Positions 1-7,038 of a stretch of DNA of 11,387 bases are shown here, one piece after another (within the stretch, counting starts at the first letter, position 1; every line of letters starts with the position of its first letter). The stretch covers positions 1 to 11,387 of the forward strand of contig JAPHUJ010000336.1 of NCBI GenBank assembly GCA_026193735.1, given 5' to 3'. Origin of the DNA: Sulfurovum sp. GTDB lineage: Bacteria; Campylobacterota; Campylobacteria; Campylobacterales; Sulfurovaceae. Position numbers and translations under genes: made by a program. Under the pieces are notes generated by a model. The model made no database searches, was not told where the DNA came from, and saw only the letters and a list, made by a program, of their open reading frames with translations.

Positions 1-1326
1 AAAGACTCCGAAGTCACCATACAAGGGCATGGCATCACTAAATCCCAAGGGGTTAAAAAAGGTGCTATAACCAACATAGAACTTGCTTCAAAATCTATCA
101 AAAAAGCTATCTCTGATGCAAAACGTATTGCAGGAAGTAACATTACTTCGGCAACTGTTTCCATCTCCAATGCGTATGCAAAGAGTCTTCAGTCGACAGG
201 TATTGTCAATATACCACATAAAGACATCTCCATTAAAGAGATCAATCGCGTGATGCAAACTGCTCTTTACAATGCGAATGTGCCCACCGAATTTGATATC
301 ATCCATGTATTACCATACAATTTCAGAGTTGATGATCAAGACTTCATAGAAGATCCATTTGGTATGAATGCAAGTCGCATGGAAGTAGATGTCAACATCA
401 TTATGACACAAAAATCAAATCTCTCAAATCTTAAAAAAGCTGTTCGTTCTGCAGGTGTAGAGATAGATGGCATTGTGCTAAGTGGCTATGCTTCTGCCAT
501 AGCCACTATGCATGAAGATGAAAAAGAACTTGGTGTTGCTGTCATTGACTTGGGTGGCCAAACAAGTAACCTTGTTATTCATACAGGTAATTCTATTAGA
601 TACAATGATTTCTTAGGTGTAGGCTCAAACCACATCACAAATGATCTCTCTATGGCATTACATACACCTTTACAAATAGCAGAAAACGTGAAAGTACGTC
701 ACGGAAGTCTTATAGAGACTTCCAATGAAATTATAGAACTTCCGATCATAGGGGATGAAGAGAGTCGTAATGGTGTATCTTTAGAAGTGGTTCACTCTGT
801 CATTTTCGCACGTGTAGAAGAAGCGCTAATGATTTTAGCTAAGTCACTGGAAAAATCTGCGCTAAAAGAACAAATAGGTGCAGGTATCATCCTTACTGGA
901 GGTATGACAAAACTGAAAGGTATCAGAGAATTGGCACAAGCGATCTTCACTGGTATGCCGGTAAGAGTTGGGTACCCGGATCATATAAATGGTCTTTATG
1001 ATGAACTCAGAGATCCCGCATTTTCAACGGTAGTGGGATTACTGCTCTATCAGGCAGGCGGTCATACCGAATATGAGATAAATTTTCAACAAGATCTATT
1101 GCATTCTAAAGCAATACATGATGAAAGCCTAAGCGACATCAGGATAGGTCATACGGAAAATGATCCCGAAGAGGCACAAACAAAAAGAAGTAAAAAAGAA
1201 GTAAAACAAAGTAAAAAAGAAAATCAGGAAGAGTCAATTATATCATTTGGCGATTTACCGGATTTAGGACATGAAAATAAAAATCCATTTAAAAAACTGG
1301 CCAATTGGGCAAGGCAGCTTTTTTAA
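1..1326 (+). CDS. ftsA: Cell division protein FtsA, 5' end outside the window
   Basis: Actin-like ATPase that anchors FtsZ filaments to the inner membrane and recruits later divisome proteins. The reading frame is open from base 1 and ends at the TAA at 1324-1326, giving 441 residues; I judge about 20-25 N-terminal residues, including the first phosphate motif, to be missing. Visible family features are the GVKKGAITNIE segment near the left edge, the FtsA-specific subdomain 1C (about nt 370-520, with RMEVDV and the AVRSAGVEIDGIVLSGYASA stretch), the second phosphate motif VIDLGGQTS (nt 541-567), and the adenosine motif GIILTGGMTKLKG (about nt 883-921). The C-terminus has a lysine-rich linker with a short repeat, then NPFKKLANWARQLF, a good match to the amphipathic membrane-targeting helix of FtsA. 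It precedes ftsZ by 35 nt, the classical ftsA-ftsZ order, so co-transcription is likely. Identification is secure; the true start is not visible. Confidence 0.96.
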   Translation, partial: KDSEVTIQGHGITKSQGVKKGAITNIELASKSIKKAISDAKRIAGSNITSATVSISNAYAKSLQSTGIVNIPHKDISIKEINRVMQTALYNANVPTEFDIIHVLPYNFRVDDQDFIEDPFGMNASRMEVDVNIIMTQKSNLSNLKKAVRSAGVEIDGIVLSGYASAIATMHEDEKELGVAVIDLGGQTSNLVIHTGNSIRYNDFLGVGSNHITNDLSMALHTPLQIAENVKVRHGSLIETSNEIIELPIIGDEESRNGVSLEVVHSVIFARVEEALMILAKSLEKSALKEQIGAGIILTGGMTKLKGIRELAQAIFTGMPVRVGYPDHINGLYDELRDPAFSTVVGLLLYQAGGHTEYEINFQQDLLHSKAIHDESLSDIRIGHTENDPEEAQTKRSKKEVKQSKKENQEESIISFGDLPDLGHENKNPFKKLANWARQLF

Positions 1327-1350
1327 TAGCATTTTTAAATACATCAAATA

Positions 1351-1361
1351 AAGGGGAAGAT
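1351..1361 (+). promoter_or_regulatory. Ribosome binding site deciding the ftsZ start
   Basis: AAGGGGAAGA lies just before the ATG at 1362, a strong purine-rich Shine-Dalgarno. It favours 1362 over the in-frame TTG at 1305, which lies inside ftsA and would add 19 residues not found in the family. Confidence 0.8.
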
Positions 1362-2522
1362 ATGGAAGAGTTTGAAATAGACATCGTCGAAGCAAAATGT
1401 CATACTACTGGGGCAAAGATCAAAGCAATCGGCGTTGGTGGCGGTGGTGGAAACATGATAAATCACATGATAAGTGAGGGGATCAACAGTATTGATCTGA
1501 TTGTTGCAAATACTGATGCGCAGGCACTGGCCAGCTCTTTGGCACCATTCAAAATGCAATTGGGGATCAATGCGACAAGAGGTCTTGGTGCAGGTATGAT
1601 CCCAGACAAAGGTAGAGAAGCTGCACTTGAAAGTTTTGAAGATATTAAAACAATGCTTTCAGGTGCTGATATTGTTTTTATCTCTGCGGGTCTTGGTGGT
1701 GGTACGGGTACAGGTGCAGCACCTATCATTGCACAAGCAGCTAAAGAAGTAGGAGCACTCACAGTTTCTATCGTAACAAGTCCTTTTAAATTTGAAGGTA
1801 GAAAAAGAACAAAGCTTGCAAAAGAAGGTTTAGAAGAACTTAAAAGAGAAAGTGATTCTATCATTGTTGTTCCTAATGAAAAACTTCTTTCTATTGTTGA
1901 AAAAAATCTTGGTATTAAAGAGAGTTTTAGAATGGTAGATGATATTCTAGCTCAAGCGGTTGGCGGTATTTCTAAAGTGATCCTTTCTCATGGAGAAAAT
2001 GACATCAACCTTGACTTTGCCGATGTAAAAACGGTTATGAGTCACAGAGGTCTTGCTCTCATGGGTGCAGGATACAGTACAGGAGCCAATGCGGCTTATG
2101 ATGCTGCAAAAGCTGCTATCGAGTCTCCGTTACTTGACAATATCTCTATAGATGGTGCCATGGGTGTACTTGTTCACTTTGATATTCACCCTGATTATCC
2201 TATCATGGAAATCGGTGAAGCTATGGGTATTGTTGAAGAGAGTGCAGATGAAAATGCCTCTGTTATCTTTGGTACAACGACAAATCCAAATATGGCTATT
2301 GATGAAGTAAAAATTACTATTGTTGCCACTGGTTTTGAAGACAAAAGTGCTATTTCTGAACCAACAGTAAAGAGACAAGAAACACTATTAAGTTCAAATG
2401 CTTGTAATATCAATACGCTTCGATCTGCTAACAGTGCACATAGAATGGTCGTAGGTGGCTATAATGGTGACAATGAAGATATTTTGGATGTACCTACTTT
2501 TCTAAGAAAGCAGATGGACTAA
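1362..2522 (+). CDS. ftsZ: Cell division GTPase FtsZ
   Basis: Tubulin-like GTPase that polymerises into the cytokinetic Z ring at mid-cell. The product is 386 residues, a usual FtsZ length. Landmarks in order: KIKAIGVGGGGGNMINHM (residues 19-36, the glycine-rich start of the nucleotide fold), VANTDAQAL (48-56), the tubulin/FtsZ signature GLGGGTGTGAAP (110-121) that binds GTP phosphates, FEGRKR (144-149), the T7 synergy loop NLDFAD (216-221) with Asp218 and Asp221 that complete the neighbouring subunit's active site, then a short linker and the C-terminal peptide DVPTFLRKQ, which docks FtsA. The FtsA gene immediately upstream fits that contact. The ATG at 1362 is preceded by AAGGGGAAGA. The only mild oddity is TSPF where many homologues have TKPF or TRPF before FEG. 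A hairpin follows 20 nt after the stop. Confidence 0.98.
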   Translation: MEEFEIDIVEAKCHTTGAKIKAIGVGGGGGNMINHMISEGINSIDLIVANTDAQALASSLAPFKMQLGINATRGLGAGMIPDKGREAALESFEDIKTMLSGADIVFISAGLGGGTGTGAAPIIAQAAKEVGALTVSIVTSPFKFEGRKRTKLAKEGLEELKRESDSIIVVPNEKLLSIVEKNLGIKESFRMVDDILAQAVGGISKVILSHGENDINLDFADVKTVMSHRGLALMGAGYSTGANAAYDAAKAAIESPLLDNISIDGAMGVLVHFDIHPDYPIMEIGEAMGIVEESADENASVIFGTTTNPNMAIDEVKITIVATGFEDKSAISEPTVKRQETLLSSNACNINTLRSANSAHRMVVGGYNGDNEDILDVPTFLRKQMD

Positions 2523-2542
2523 ACAAACCTTTTTATACTTTA

Positions 2543-2571
2543 AAACAGAGAATCCTCTTCCTTCTCTGTTT
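2543..2571 (+). terminator. Hairpin after ftsZ, probable terminator
   Basis: AAACAGAGAA (2543-2552) and TTCTCTGTTT (2562-2571) form a perfect 10-bp inverted repeat with a 9-nt loop. The T-rich right arm ends in only three T before CCCC, so the U tract is short; termination may be partial. It separates the division genes from the next promoter. Confidence 0.6.
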
Positions 2572-2610
2572 CCCCTATACTACAACTCTTTTTCCTTTCT
2601 ATTAACCATA

Positions 2611-2622
2611 TTTTGCTATGAT
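2611..2622 (+). promoter_or_regulatory. Promoter -10 region for the lipoprotein/ATP-grasp pair
   Basis: TTTTGC followed by TATGAT (2617-2622) gives an extended -10 (TG, one base, TATGAT) with T-rich DNA upstream and no clear -35, as is usual for sigma-70 promoters of Campylobacterota. It is 27 nt before the ATG at 2650. Confidence 0.55.
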
Positions 2623-2649
2623 TCTCCAAACAATAATTATGGACAAAAG

Positions 2650-3240
2650 ATGAAACATTTAAGAAAACTTTCAACCATTGCAACAGCTACAGGACTTGGT
2701 GCTCTTTTAGCTACCGGTGTTACAGGTTGCTTTAGTGATAACCAACAACAGCAAGAAGAGACTAAAGTACAAAATGCATTTGTTATTATAGAAGAAACTG
2801 CTCCAGGTAGATACCAAATAAAAGATGAATTTCCCGCAGAAGAAACGCGTGTCGTACTTAAAAAACTTGATGGAACAGAAAGCATATTGACTAAGGGCGA
2901 AATGGATGCCCTTATTGCGGAAGAAGCAGCTAAAATTGATAATGGAACATCCAACCTTACCAAAGAACAAAACCCACAAATGTCACAACAAGGAGGTATG
3001 GGGCTAGGAGAAATACTGTTATCAAGCATCGCAGGAGCAATGATAGGGTCTTGGATAGGATCTAAACTTTTTGGTAATCAAAACTTCCAAAATAACAGAA
3101 AAGCAGGATATAAATCTCCTTCTACCTACGCAAAAAGTCAAAAAAGTTTTAATAATCCTCAAAAACGTACCAGTAAAAAAAGTGGATTTTTTGGAAACAA
3201 GAAATCTACAAGCCGTACCGGCGGCTTCTTTGGTGGTTGA
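2650..3240 (+). CDS. UPF0323-type lipoprotein with glycine-zipper segment
   Basis: Predicted membrane-anchored lipoprotein of 196 residues; its molecular role is not known to me. The N-terminus has a basic stretch (KHLRK), a hydrophobic core and the lipobox VTGC, with Cys27 as the lipidated residue. A glutamine-rich linker follows, then a soluble region (about 38-100). A glycine-spaced hydrophobic stretch at about 116-142 (GEILLSSIAGAMIGSWIG) resembles a glycine zipper and could insert in a membrane. The C-terminal 55 residues are Ser/Lys/Asn-rich and end with two GFFG-type units. The layout matches the UPF0323 lipoprotein family of Helicobacter and Campylobacter. It sits 3 nt before a GSP-synthase-like ATP-grasp gene, which parallels the E. 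coli ygiB (lipoprotein)-ygiC (ATP-grasp) pair, so the two proteins probably act together. The Shine-Dalgarno is weak (GGAC, 6-7 nt before the ATG). Confidence 0.8.
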   Translation: MKHLRKLSTIATATGLGALLATGVTGCFSDNQQQQEETKVQNAFVIIEETAPGRYQIKDEFPAEETRVVLKKLDGTESILTKGEMDALIAEEAAKIDNGTSNLTKEQNPQMSQQGGMGLGEILLSSIAGAMIGSWIGSKLFGNQNFQNNRKAGYKSPSTYAKSQKSFNNPQKRTSKKSGFFGNKKSTSRTGGFFGG

Positions 3241-3243
3241 TAA

Positions 3244-4425
3244 ATGCTAAACTTACAAAAAATTACTCCTTTAGACACAGACTATTTGGAGTCACTTGGT
3301 TTTGTCTGGCATACTGACAATGATGAGACTGCATATATCTCTGATGAACTTCTTATCATCAGTGAAGAAGAAGCTGAATCCTATTATGAAGCCACTAATG
3401 CACTTTATGACATGTATGTAGAGGCAGCAGAATATGTTGTAGAAAATAATCTCTTCCATGAAATAGGTATACCTTTTAACCTTGTAGAAGTGATCAAAGA
3501 GTCATGGGAAAACGATGTACACTGGCATCTTTATGGTCGATTTGACTTAGCAGGCGGACTGGATGGGAAACCTATCAAACTTTTAGAATTTAATGCAGAT
3601 ACACCTACTGCACTTTTTGAAACTGCTATTGTACAATGGGCTATGCTTAAGCAAAATAACCTTGAAGAAGAGAAACAATTTAATGGACTTTACGAAGCAC
3701 TTGTGGACAACTTTAAGCGTCTGGTAACACTAGAAGAAGATGTCTCTACTTTTGAAGAACGTTATGATGGGTGGAACTTACTGTTTACATCTGTCAAAGG
3801 AAACTCTGAAGAAGAAAATACAGTGAGACTACTTCAACATATTGCTACAGAAGCAGGCTTTGAAACAGAGTTTGCCTACATAGATGACATAGAGTTTTCA
3901 GCAGAGGATGGTATTTTTTATCAAGATAAAAACTATGAACTTTGGTTTAAACTGATCCCTTGGGAAGATATAGCACTGGAAGAGTCAGACTTGGCAATGC
4001 TTCTTACAAATATTATCAAAAACCAAAAAGCTATCATCTTTAATCCAGCCTATACTCTACTTTTTCAAAGTAAAGGCTTGCTTAAGATCCTATGGGATCT
4101 ATATCCCAATCATCCTCTTCTACTCAAAAGTTCTTTTAAGCCCTTAAAAGGGCAGAAACAAGTCAAAAAACCTGTCTTCGGTCGAGAAGGTAGAAGTGTC
4201 AGTATTTTGGATGAAGAAGCAAATGATGTAGAAAGTGTAGAGGGTGACTATGATAACTATAAAATGGTCTACCAAGCCTATACAGAGCTAGCAAAAGATA
4301 CACGAGGGCAATGCTATCAGGCAGGCGTATTCTATGCTTATGAAGCTTGCGGACTTGGATTCAGAAAAGGCGGGAAGATCTTGGACAATATGTCTAAATT
4401 CGTTGGGCACTACGTCAAACTTTAA
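3244..4425 (+). CDS. Glutathionylspermidine-synthase-like ATP-grasp ligase (YgiC type)
   Basis: Cytoplasmic ATP-grasp enzyme of 393 residues, the C-terminal synthetase part of the glutathionylspermidine synthase family without the amidase domain found in E. coli GspSA. Family signatures are HLYGRFDLAGG (95-105), LLEFNADTPTALFE (113-126), the IIKNQKAIIFNPAYTLL stretch (about nt 4012-4062), and the C-terminal ILDNMSKFVGH. Such enzymes form an amide bond to a carboxylate using ATP. The real substrate of the stand-alone YgiC/YjfC-type members is not settled, so glutathionylspermidine should not be assumed. The ATG is three bases after the stop of the lipoprotein gene, with no strong Shine-Dalgarno of its own, which suggests translational coupling. 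The last 13 codons recur in diverged form at 8606-8644, a remnant of a second homologue. Confidence 0.88.
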   Translation: MLNLQKITPLDTDYLESLGFVWHTDNDETAYISDELLIISEEEAESYYEATNALYDMYVEAAEYVVENNLFHEIGIPFNLVEVIKESWENDVHWHLYGRFDLAGGLDGKPIKLLEFNADTPTALFETAIVQWAMLKQNNLEEEKQFNGLYEALVDNFKRLVTLEEDVSTFEERYDGWNLLFTSVKGNSEEENTVRLLQHIATEAGFETEFAYIDDIEFSAEDGIFYQDKNYELWFKLIPWEDIALEESDLAMLLTNIIKNQKAIIFNPAYTLLFQSKGLLKILWDLYPNHPLLLKSSFKPLKGQKQVKKPVFGREGRSVSILDEEANDVESVEGDYDNYKMVYQAYTELAKDTRGQCYQAGVFYAYEACGLGFRKGGKILDNMSKFVGHYVKL

Positions 4426-4545
4426 CACCCTGTACAATATCTTACATACGGGGCTACTTCAACATTTTATATGATGCAAGAACTGAGTTTTTTTCATACA
4501 AATAATTTTATAACAAATTCGTTTTATATCTTTCCATTATTGATG

Positions 4546-4551
4546 TATAAT
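4546..4551 (+). promoter_or_regulatory. Candidate -10 box P1 of the sugar cassette
   Basis: A perfect TATAAT in GATGTATAATAC, with T-rich blocks over the 50 bases upstream and no convincing -35. It would give a leader of about 100 nt before the aminotransferase start. Confidence 0.45.
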
Positions 4552-4579
4552 ACAAAAAAGATGCTAGAAAAATAGAAAC

Positions 4580-4588
4580 TGGTATAAT
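4580..4588 (+). promoter_or_regulatory. Candidate extended -10 box P2 of the sugar cassette
   Basis: TGGTATAAT is a perfect extended -10 (TG, one base, TATAAT), the strongest promoter-like match in the window. It lies about 70 nt before the aminotransferase start and 34 nt after P1, so the cassette may have tandem promoters. Confidence 0.6.
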
Positions 4589-4659
4589 GATATTCTCAAG
4601 CTGATGGAAAACTAGGTCGATCCGTGATTAAAAATACTGTATAGGAAGTGGTACCAACA

Positions 4660-5784
4660 TTGAAAACGATACATGTAACTGAGACATATTTACCTGATAT
4701 ACAAAAATATCAACAGTATGTTGAAAGAATTTTTGAAACTAAAATTGTAACAAATAATGGTGTGCTCGTATGTGAACTTCAAGAGAGACTTGAAAAGTAT
4801 TTAGGCGTTAAGCATGTACTAGTGGTCTCTAATGGAACAGCGGCTTTGCAGATTGCGTACAAACTTTTGGATTTGAAAGGTGAAGTGATTACGACACCCT
4901 TTAGTTTTGTGGCAACAACAAGTTCTCTTGTATGGGAAGGTCTTAAACCAATTTTTGCAGATATTGATCCTCTTAGTTTCAATATGGATGCAAAGAACAT
5001 AGAGAAATTAATCACTGAAAACACATCTGCCATTGTACCTGTACATGTATTTGGCAATGCCTGTGAAGTTGAAACGATTGAAGAGATAGCAAATAGGCAT
5101 CAGCTTAAAGTGATCTATGATGCAGCCCATGCCTTTAATGTCAACTATAAAGGGAAAAGTGTATTAAAATATGGAGATCTGTCCATCTTGAGTTTTCACG
5201 CAACAAAACTATTTCATACGATAGAGGGTGGTGCACTCATTATAGATGATGATGAACAGTATTTACAAGCCAAGAAAATGATCAATTTTGGTATTGATGC
5301 AGACGCATATGGTGGGAGCATTGAAGCACTGGGTATCAATGCCAAGATGAATGAGTTTCAAGCAGCAATGGGTTTGTGTATTCTTGATGATATTGATACG
5401 ATTGAAAAAGAACGCAAACTAGTATATGAATATTATAAAGAAAACCTACAGGATCATCTACAGTTACAGAAATATAATTCAAATGCTGAGATGAATTACA
5501 GTTATTTCCCGGTTCTTTTTGATTCCGAAGAGTCATTGCTGAAAGTAGCCAGTCAATTGAATGTTGAAAACATCTTTCCACGACGATATTTTTATCCCTC
5601 CCTTGATCTTTTACCTTATCTTGAAAAGTCCAAAACGCAGCCTGTTTCAGATGATATTTCTAAACGGGTTTTATGTTTACCGTTATACTATGGATTAGAA
5701 CAAAAGATACAGAAAAAAATTGTAGATATTATTTTAAATACTCTCAAGGAGCTACACCCAAGTAAAAAAGTTCTTGATAAGTGA
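4660..5784 (+). CDS. DegT/DnrJ/EryC1-family sugar aminotransferase, VioA-like
   Basis: PLP-dependent aminotransferase that most likely converts a nucleotide-linked 4-keto-6-deoxy sugar to the 4-amino sugar, with glutamate as donor. From the TTG at 4660 the protein has 374 residues. Motifs: TNNG followed by a Glu-Leu-rich helix (about 32-48), SNGTAAL (57-63), TTPFSFVAT (78-86), DAAHAF (154-159, with the Asp that pairs with the PLP ring nitrogen), and SFHATK (178-183) with Lys183 as the Schiff-base lysine, followed by EGGAL. The HATK...EGGA form and the MKT-HVT--YLP start are those of VioA-like (dTDP-Qui4N) enzymes; C. jejuni PglE differs here (NGNK). Start choice: an in-frame TAG at 4642-4644 leaves only the GTG at 4648 or the TTG at 4660. 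AGGAAG (4643-4648) overlaps the GTG and is 11 nt from the TTG, and family alignment also favours TTG. Substrate is inferred. Confidence 0.85.
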   Translation: MKTIHVTETYLPDIQKYQQYVERIFETKIVTNNGVLVCELQERLEKYLGVKHVLVVSNGTAALQIAYKLLDLKGEVITTPFSFVATTSSLVWEGLKPIFADIDPLSFNMDAKNIEKLITENTSAIVPVHVFGNACEVETIEEIANRHQLKVIYDAAHAFNVNYKGKSVLKYGDLSILSFHATKLFHTIEGGALIIDDDEQYLQAKKMINFGIDADAYGGSIEALGINAKMNEFQAAMGLCILDDIDTIEKERKLVYEYYKENLQDHLQLQKYNSNAEMNYSYFPVLFDSEESLLKVASQLNVENIFPRRYFYPSLDLLPYLEKSKTQPVSDDISKRVLCLPLYYGLEQKIQKKIVDIILNTLKELHPSKKVLDK

Positions 5785-5794
5785 TCTTACTGCC

Positions 5795-5827
5795 AAGTAT
5801 TACTCTCAAAAGCATTAGTAAATACTT
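5795..5827 (+). repeat. Inverted repeat between aminotransferase and glycosyltransferase
   Basis: AAGTATTACT (5795-5804) pairs with AGT-A-AATACTT (5817-5827), ten base pairs with one bulged A and a 12-nt loop. No T run follows, so it is more likely an RNA-stabilising or attenuating hairpin than a full terminator. Function is not shown. Confidence 0.4.
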
Positions 5828-5859
5828 ACAAGAATAAAAAATGAACTCAAAGTATAGCA

Positions 5860-6891
5860 ATGATAGAAAAAAATGAAGCTCAAATTATTAAGAACTGGGC
5901 ATATTTTGAACCTCCTTTATTAACTGTTGTGTCTATTACATATAACCATGAAAAATATATTTCAGATGCTTTGGATGGTATGTTAATGCAAAAAACTGAT
6001 TTTCCATTTGAGATTATTGTTCATGATGATTGTTCAACAGACAGCACAGCAACTATATTAAAAGACTATGCTAAAAAATATCCAACTATAATAAAATTGA
6101 TCTTACAAAAAGAGAACCAATATTCTAAAGGTATAAAACCAATGACACTGGCTTTCGACAAGGCTCTTGGAAACTATCTTGCTATAAGCGATGGGGATGA
6201 TTACTGGATAGATCCCAATAAGTTACAGATACAACTTGATGAGATGCGTAAAGTTGAAAATTGTCAAATGTGTTTTCACTCGGCTATTGATATATATGAG
6301 GATAATAGCAGAAAAAATAAAATCACTACAAAACAGGCAAATGGCAATAAATTATTTACCACAAGTGAAATTATTAAAGGAGGTGGAGGCTTTTGTCCAA
6401 CAGCATCTTTGATGTTTAAAAAGGAAGTTGTAGAGAATTTACCACAATGGTATAAAAAGGCACCTTTCGGAGATTATTTTTTACAGGTTTTTGGATCATT
6501 AAAGGGTGGTGCCCTATATATAGACAGGCCTATGTCTGTATATAGAAAAAACACTCTAGGTTCATGGTCCAGAACAATGCAAGATATAAACATGAGAGAA
6601 AAAATGTTTGAAAAACTGATGGTATCCTTAGATGACATGGATAACTCTCTTAATAAACAATTTTATTCTGAAATAATGAAAATAAAATCAGATCAGTATC
6701 TTGATTGGTCACTCGTTTATTTAGAAAATAATTATTTTGTAAAATTCGATCAGACAATTAATAAAAGTTACAATTTAGCAGAGAAAAAATCAAAAAAACT
6801 GTTATTAAGTTTTTATTTGAGAAAGTTTCCTCTACTTTTACAGAGTATCAGAAAACTAATTTTGAGAATGAAGGCAGCTACAGCTGGTTAG
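5860..6891 (+). CDS. Family 2 glycosyltransferase
   Basis: GT-A fold glycosyltransferase of 343 residues, probably transferring an activated sugar to a surface glycan at the cytoplasmic face of the inner membrane. Visible features: the first beta strand with VVSITYNHEKYI (23-34), VHDDCSTDST (54-63) that binds the nucleotide, and SDGDDYW (110-116) carrying the DXD metal-binding acids. The middle region (about 165-230) includes GGGGFCPTASLMF, the acceptor-side part typical of the family. The C-terminal 40 residues are very rich in Lys/Arg and hydrophobics (KKSKKLLL...LRKFPLLL), suggesting peripheral membrane binding. The DNA is visibly more A+T-rich than its neighbours, hinting at a different origin. 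The ATG at 5860 has no recognisable Shine-Dalgarno and follows the aminotransferase by 75 nt, so the start is the least certain in the cassette. Donor and acceptor cannot be told from sequence. Confidence 0.85.
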   Translation: MIEKNEAQIIKNWAYFEPPLLTVVSITYNHEKYISDALDGMLMQKTDFPFEIIVHDDCSTDSTATILKDYAKKYPTIIKLILQKENQYSKGIKPMTLAFDKALGNYLAISDGDDYWIDPNKLQIQLDEMRKVENCQMCFHSAIDIYEDNSRKNKITTKQANGNKLFTTSEIIKGGGGFCPTASLMFKKEVVENLPQWYKKAPFGDYFLQVFGSLKGGALYIDRPMSVYRKNTLGSWSRTMQDINMREKMFEKLMVSLDDMDNSLNKQFYSEIMKIKSDQYLDWSLVYLENNYFVKFDQTINKSYNLAEKKSKKLLLSFYLRKFPLLLQSIRKLILRMKAATAG

Positions 6892-6980
6892 ATAGTTTGA
6901 GATTGAATACAAATCAATTTTTAGTCAATTTTAACCGGAAACACAACACCTGAATTATTACTATCATCCATATTTTAAGG

Positions 6981-7009
6981 TGATTATAGAATAGAATCAT
7001 TTATAATCA
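6981..7009. promoter_or_regulatory. AT-rich dyad with a -10-like TATAAT before the acyltransferase
   Basis: TGATTATA (6981-6988) and TATAATCA (7002-7009) form an 8-bp perfect inverted repeat with a 13-nt spacer, and the right arm contains TATAAT (7002-7007), about 30 nt before the start at 7039. It could be an internal promoter overlapped by an operator, or chance in A+T-rich DNA. No -35 is clear. Confidence 0.3.
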
Positions 7010-7025
7010 TATAATAACAGTAAAT

Positions 7026-7032
7026 GGAGAAG
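7026..7032 (+). promoter_or_regulatory. Ribosome binding site deciding the acyltransferase start
   Basis: GGAGAAG is six bases before the ATG at 7039. The upstream in-frame ATG at 7024 overlaps this site and would put non-family residues before the first beta strand, so 7039 is preferred. Confidence 0.75.
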
Positions 7033-7038
7033 TTTAAG

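Larger units (their letters stand above)
4426..4659 (+). other. 234-nt intergenic leader of the sugar cassette
   Basis: The longest gene-free stretch in the window. It is A+T-rich and holds two candidate -10 boxes (annotated separately), a run of seven T at about 4490-4496 without an obvious stem before it, and no supported small gene. It shows no similarity to the sequence that follows the GSP-synthase remnant at 8648 onward, which argues against a simple recent duplication of this end. Confidence 0.5.

Noticed and set aside
1189..1221. Twofold 12-base repeat AGTAAAAAAGAA in ftsA
   Set aside because: It encodes the lysine-rich linker before the membrane-targeting helix and is best explained as low-complexity coding sequence.
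1305..1361. TTG at 1305 as an upstream start extending FtsZ by 19 residues
   Set aside because: It lies inside ftsA, lacks a ribosome binding site and adds residues not seen in FtsZ; the ATG at 1362 has a strong Shine-Dalgarno.
1463..1864. 133-codon antisense open frame inside ftsZ
   Set aside because: Its composition mirrors the ftsZ codons, it has no family features, and the plus-strand protein is unambiguous.
2637..3029. 130-codon antisense open frame over the lipoprotein gene
   Set aside because: The plus strand has a promoter, signal peptide and lipobox; the antisense frame has no recognisable domain or ribosome binding site.
7024..7038. ATG at 7024 as acyltransferase start
   Set aside because: It overlaps the GGAGAAG site serving the ATG at 7039 and adds residues before the conserved first strand.
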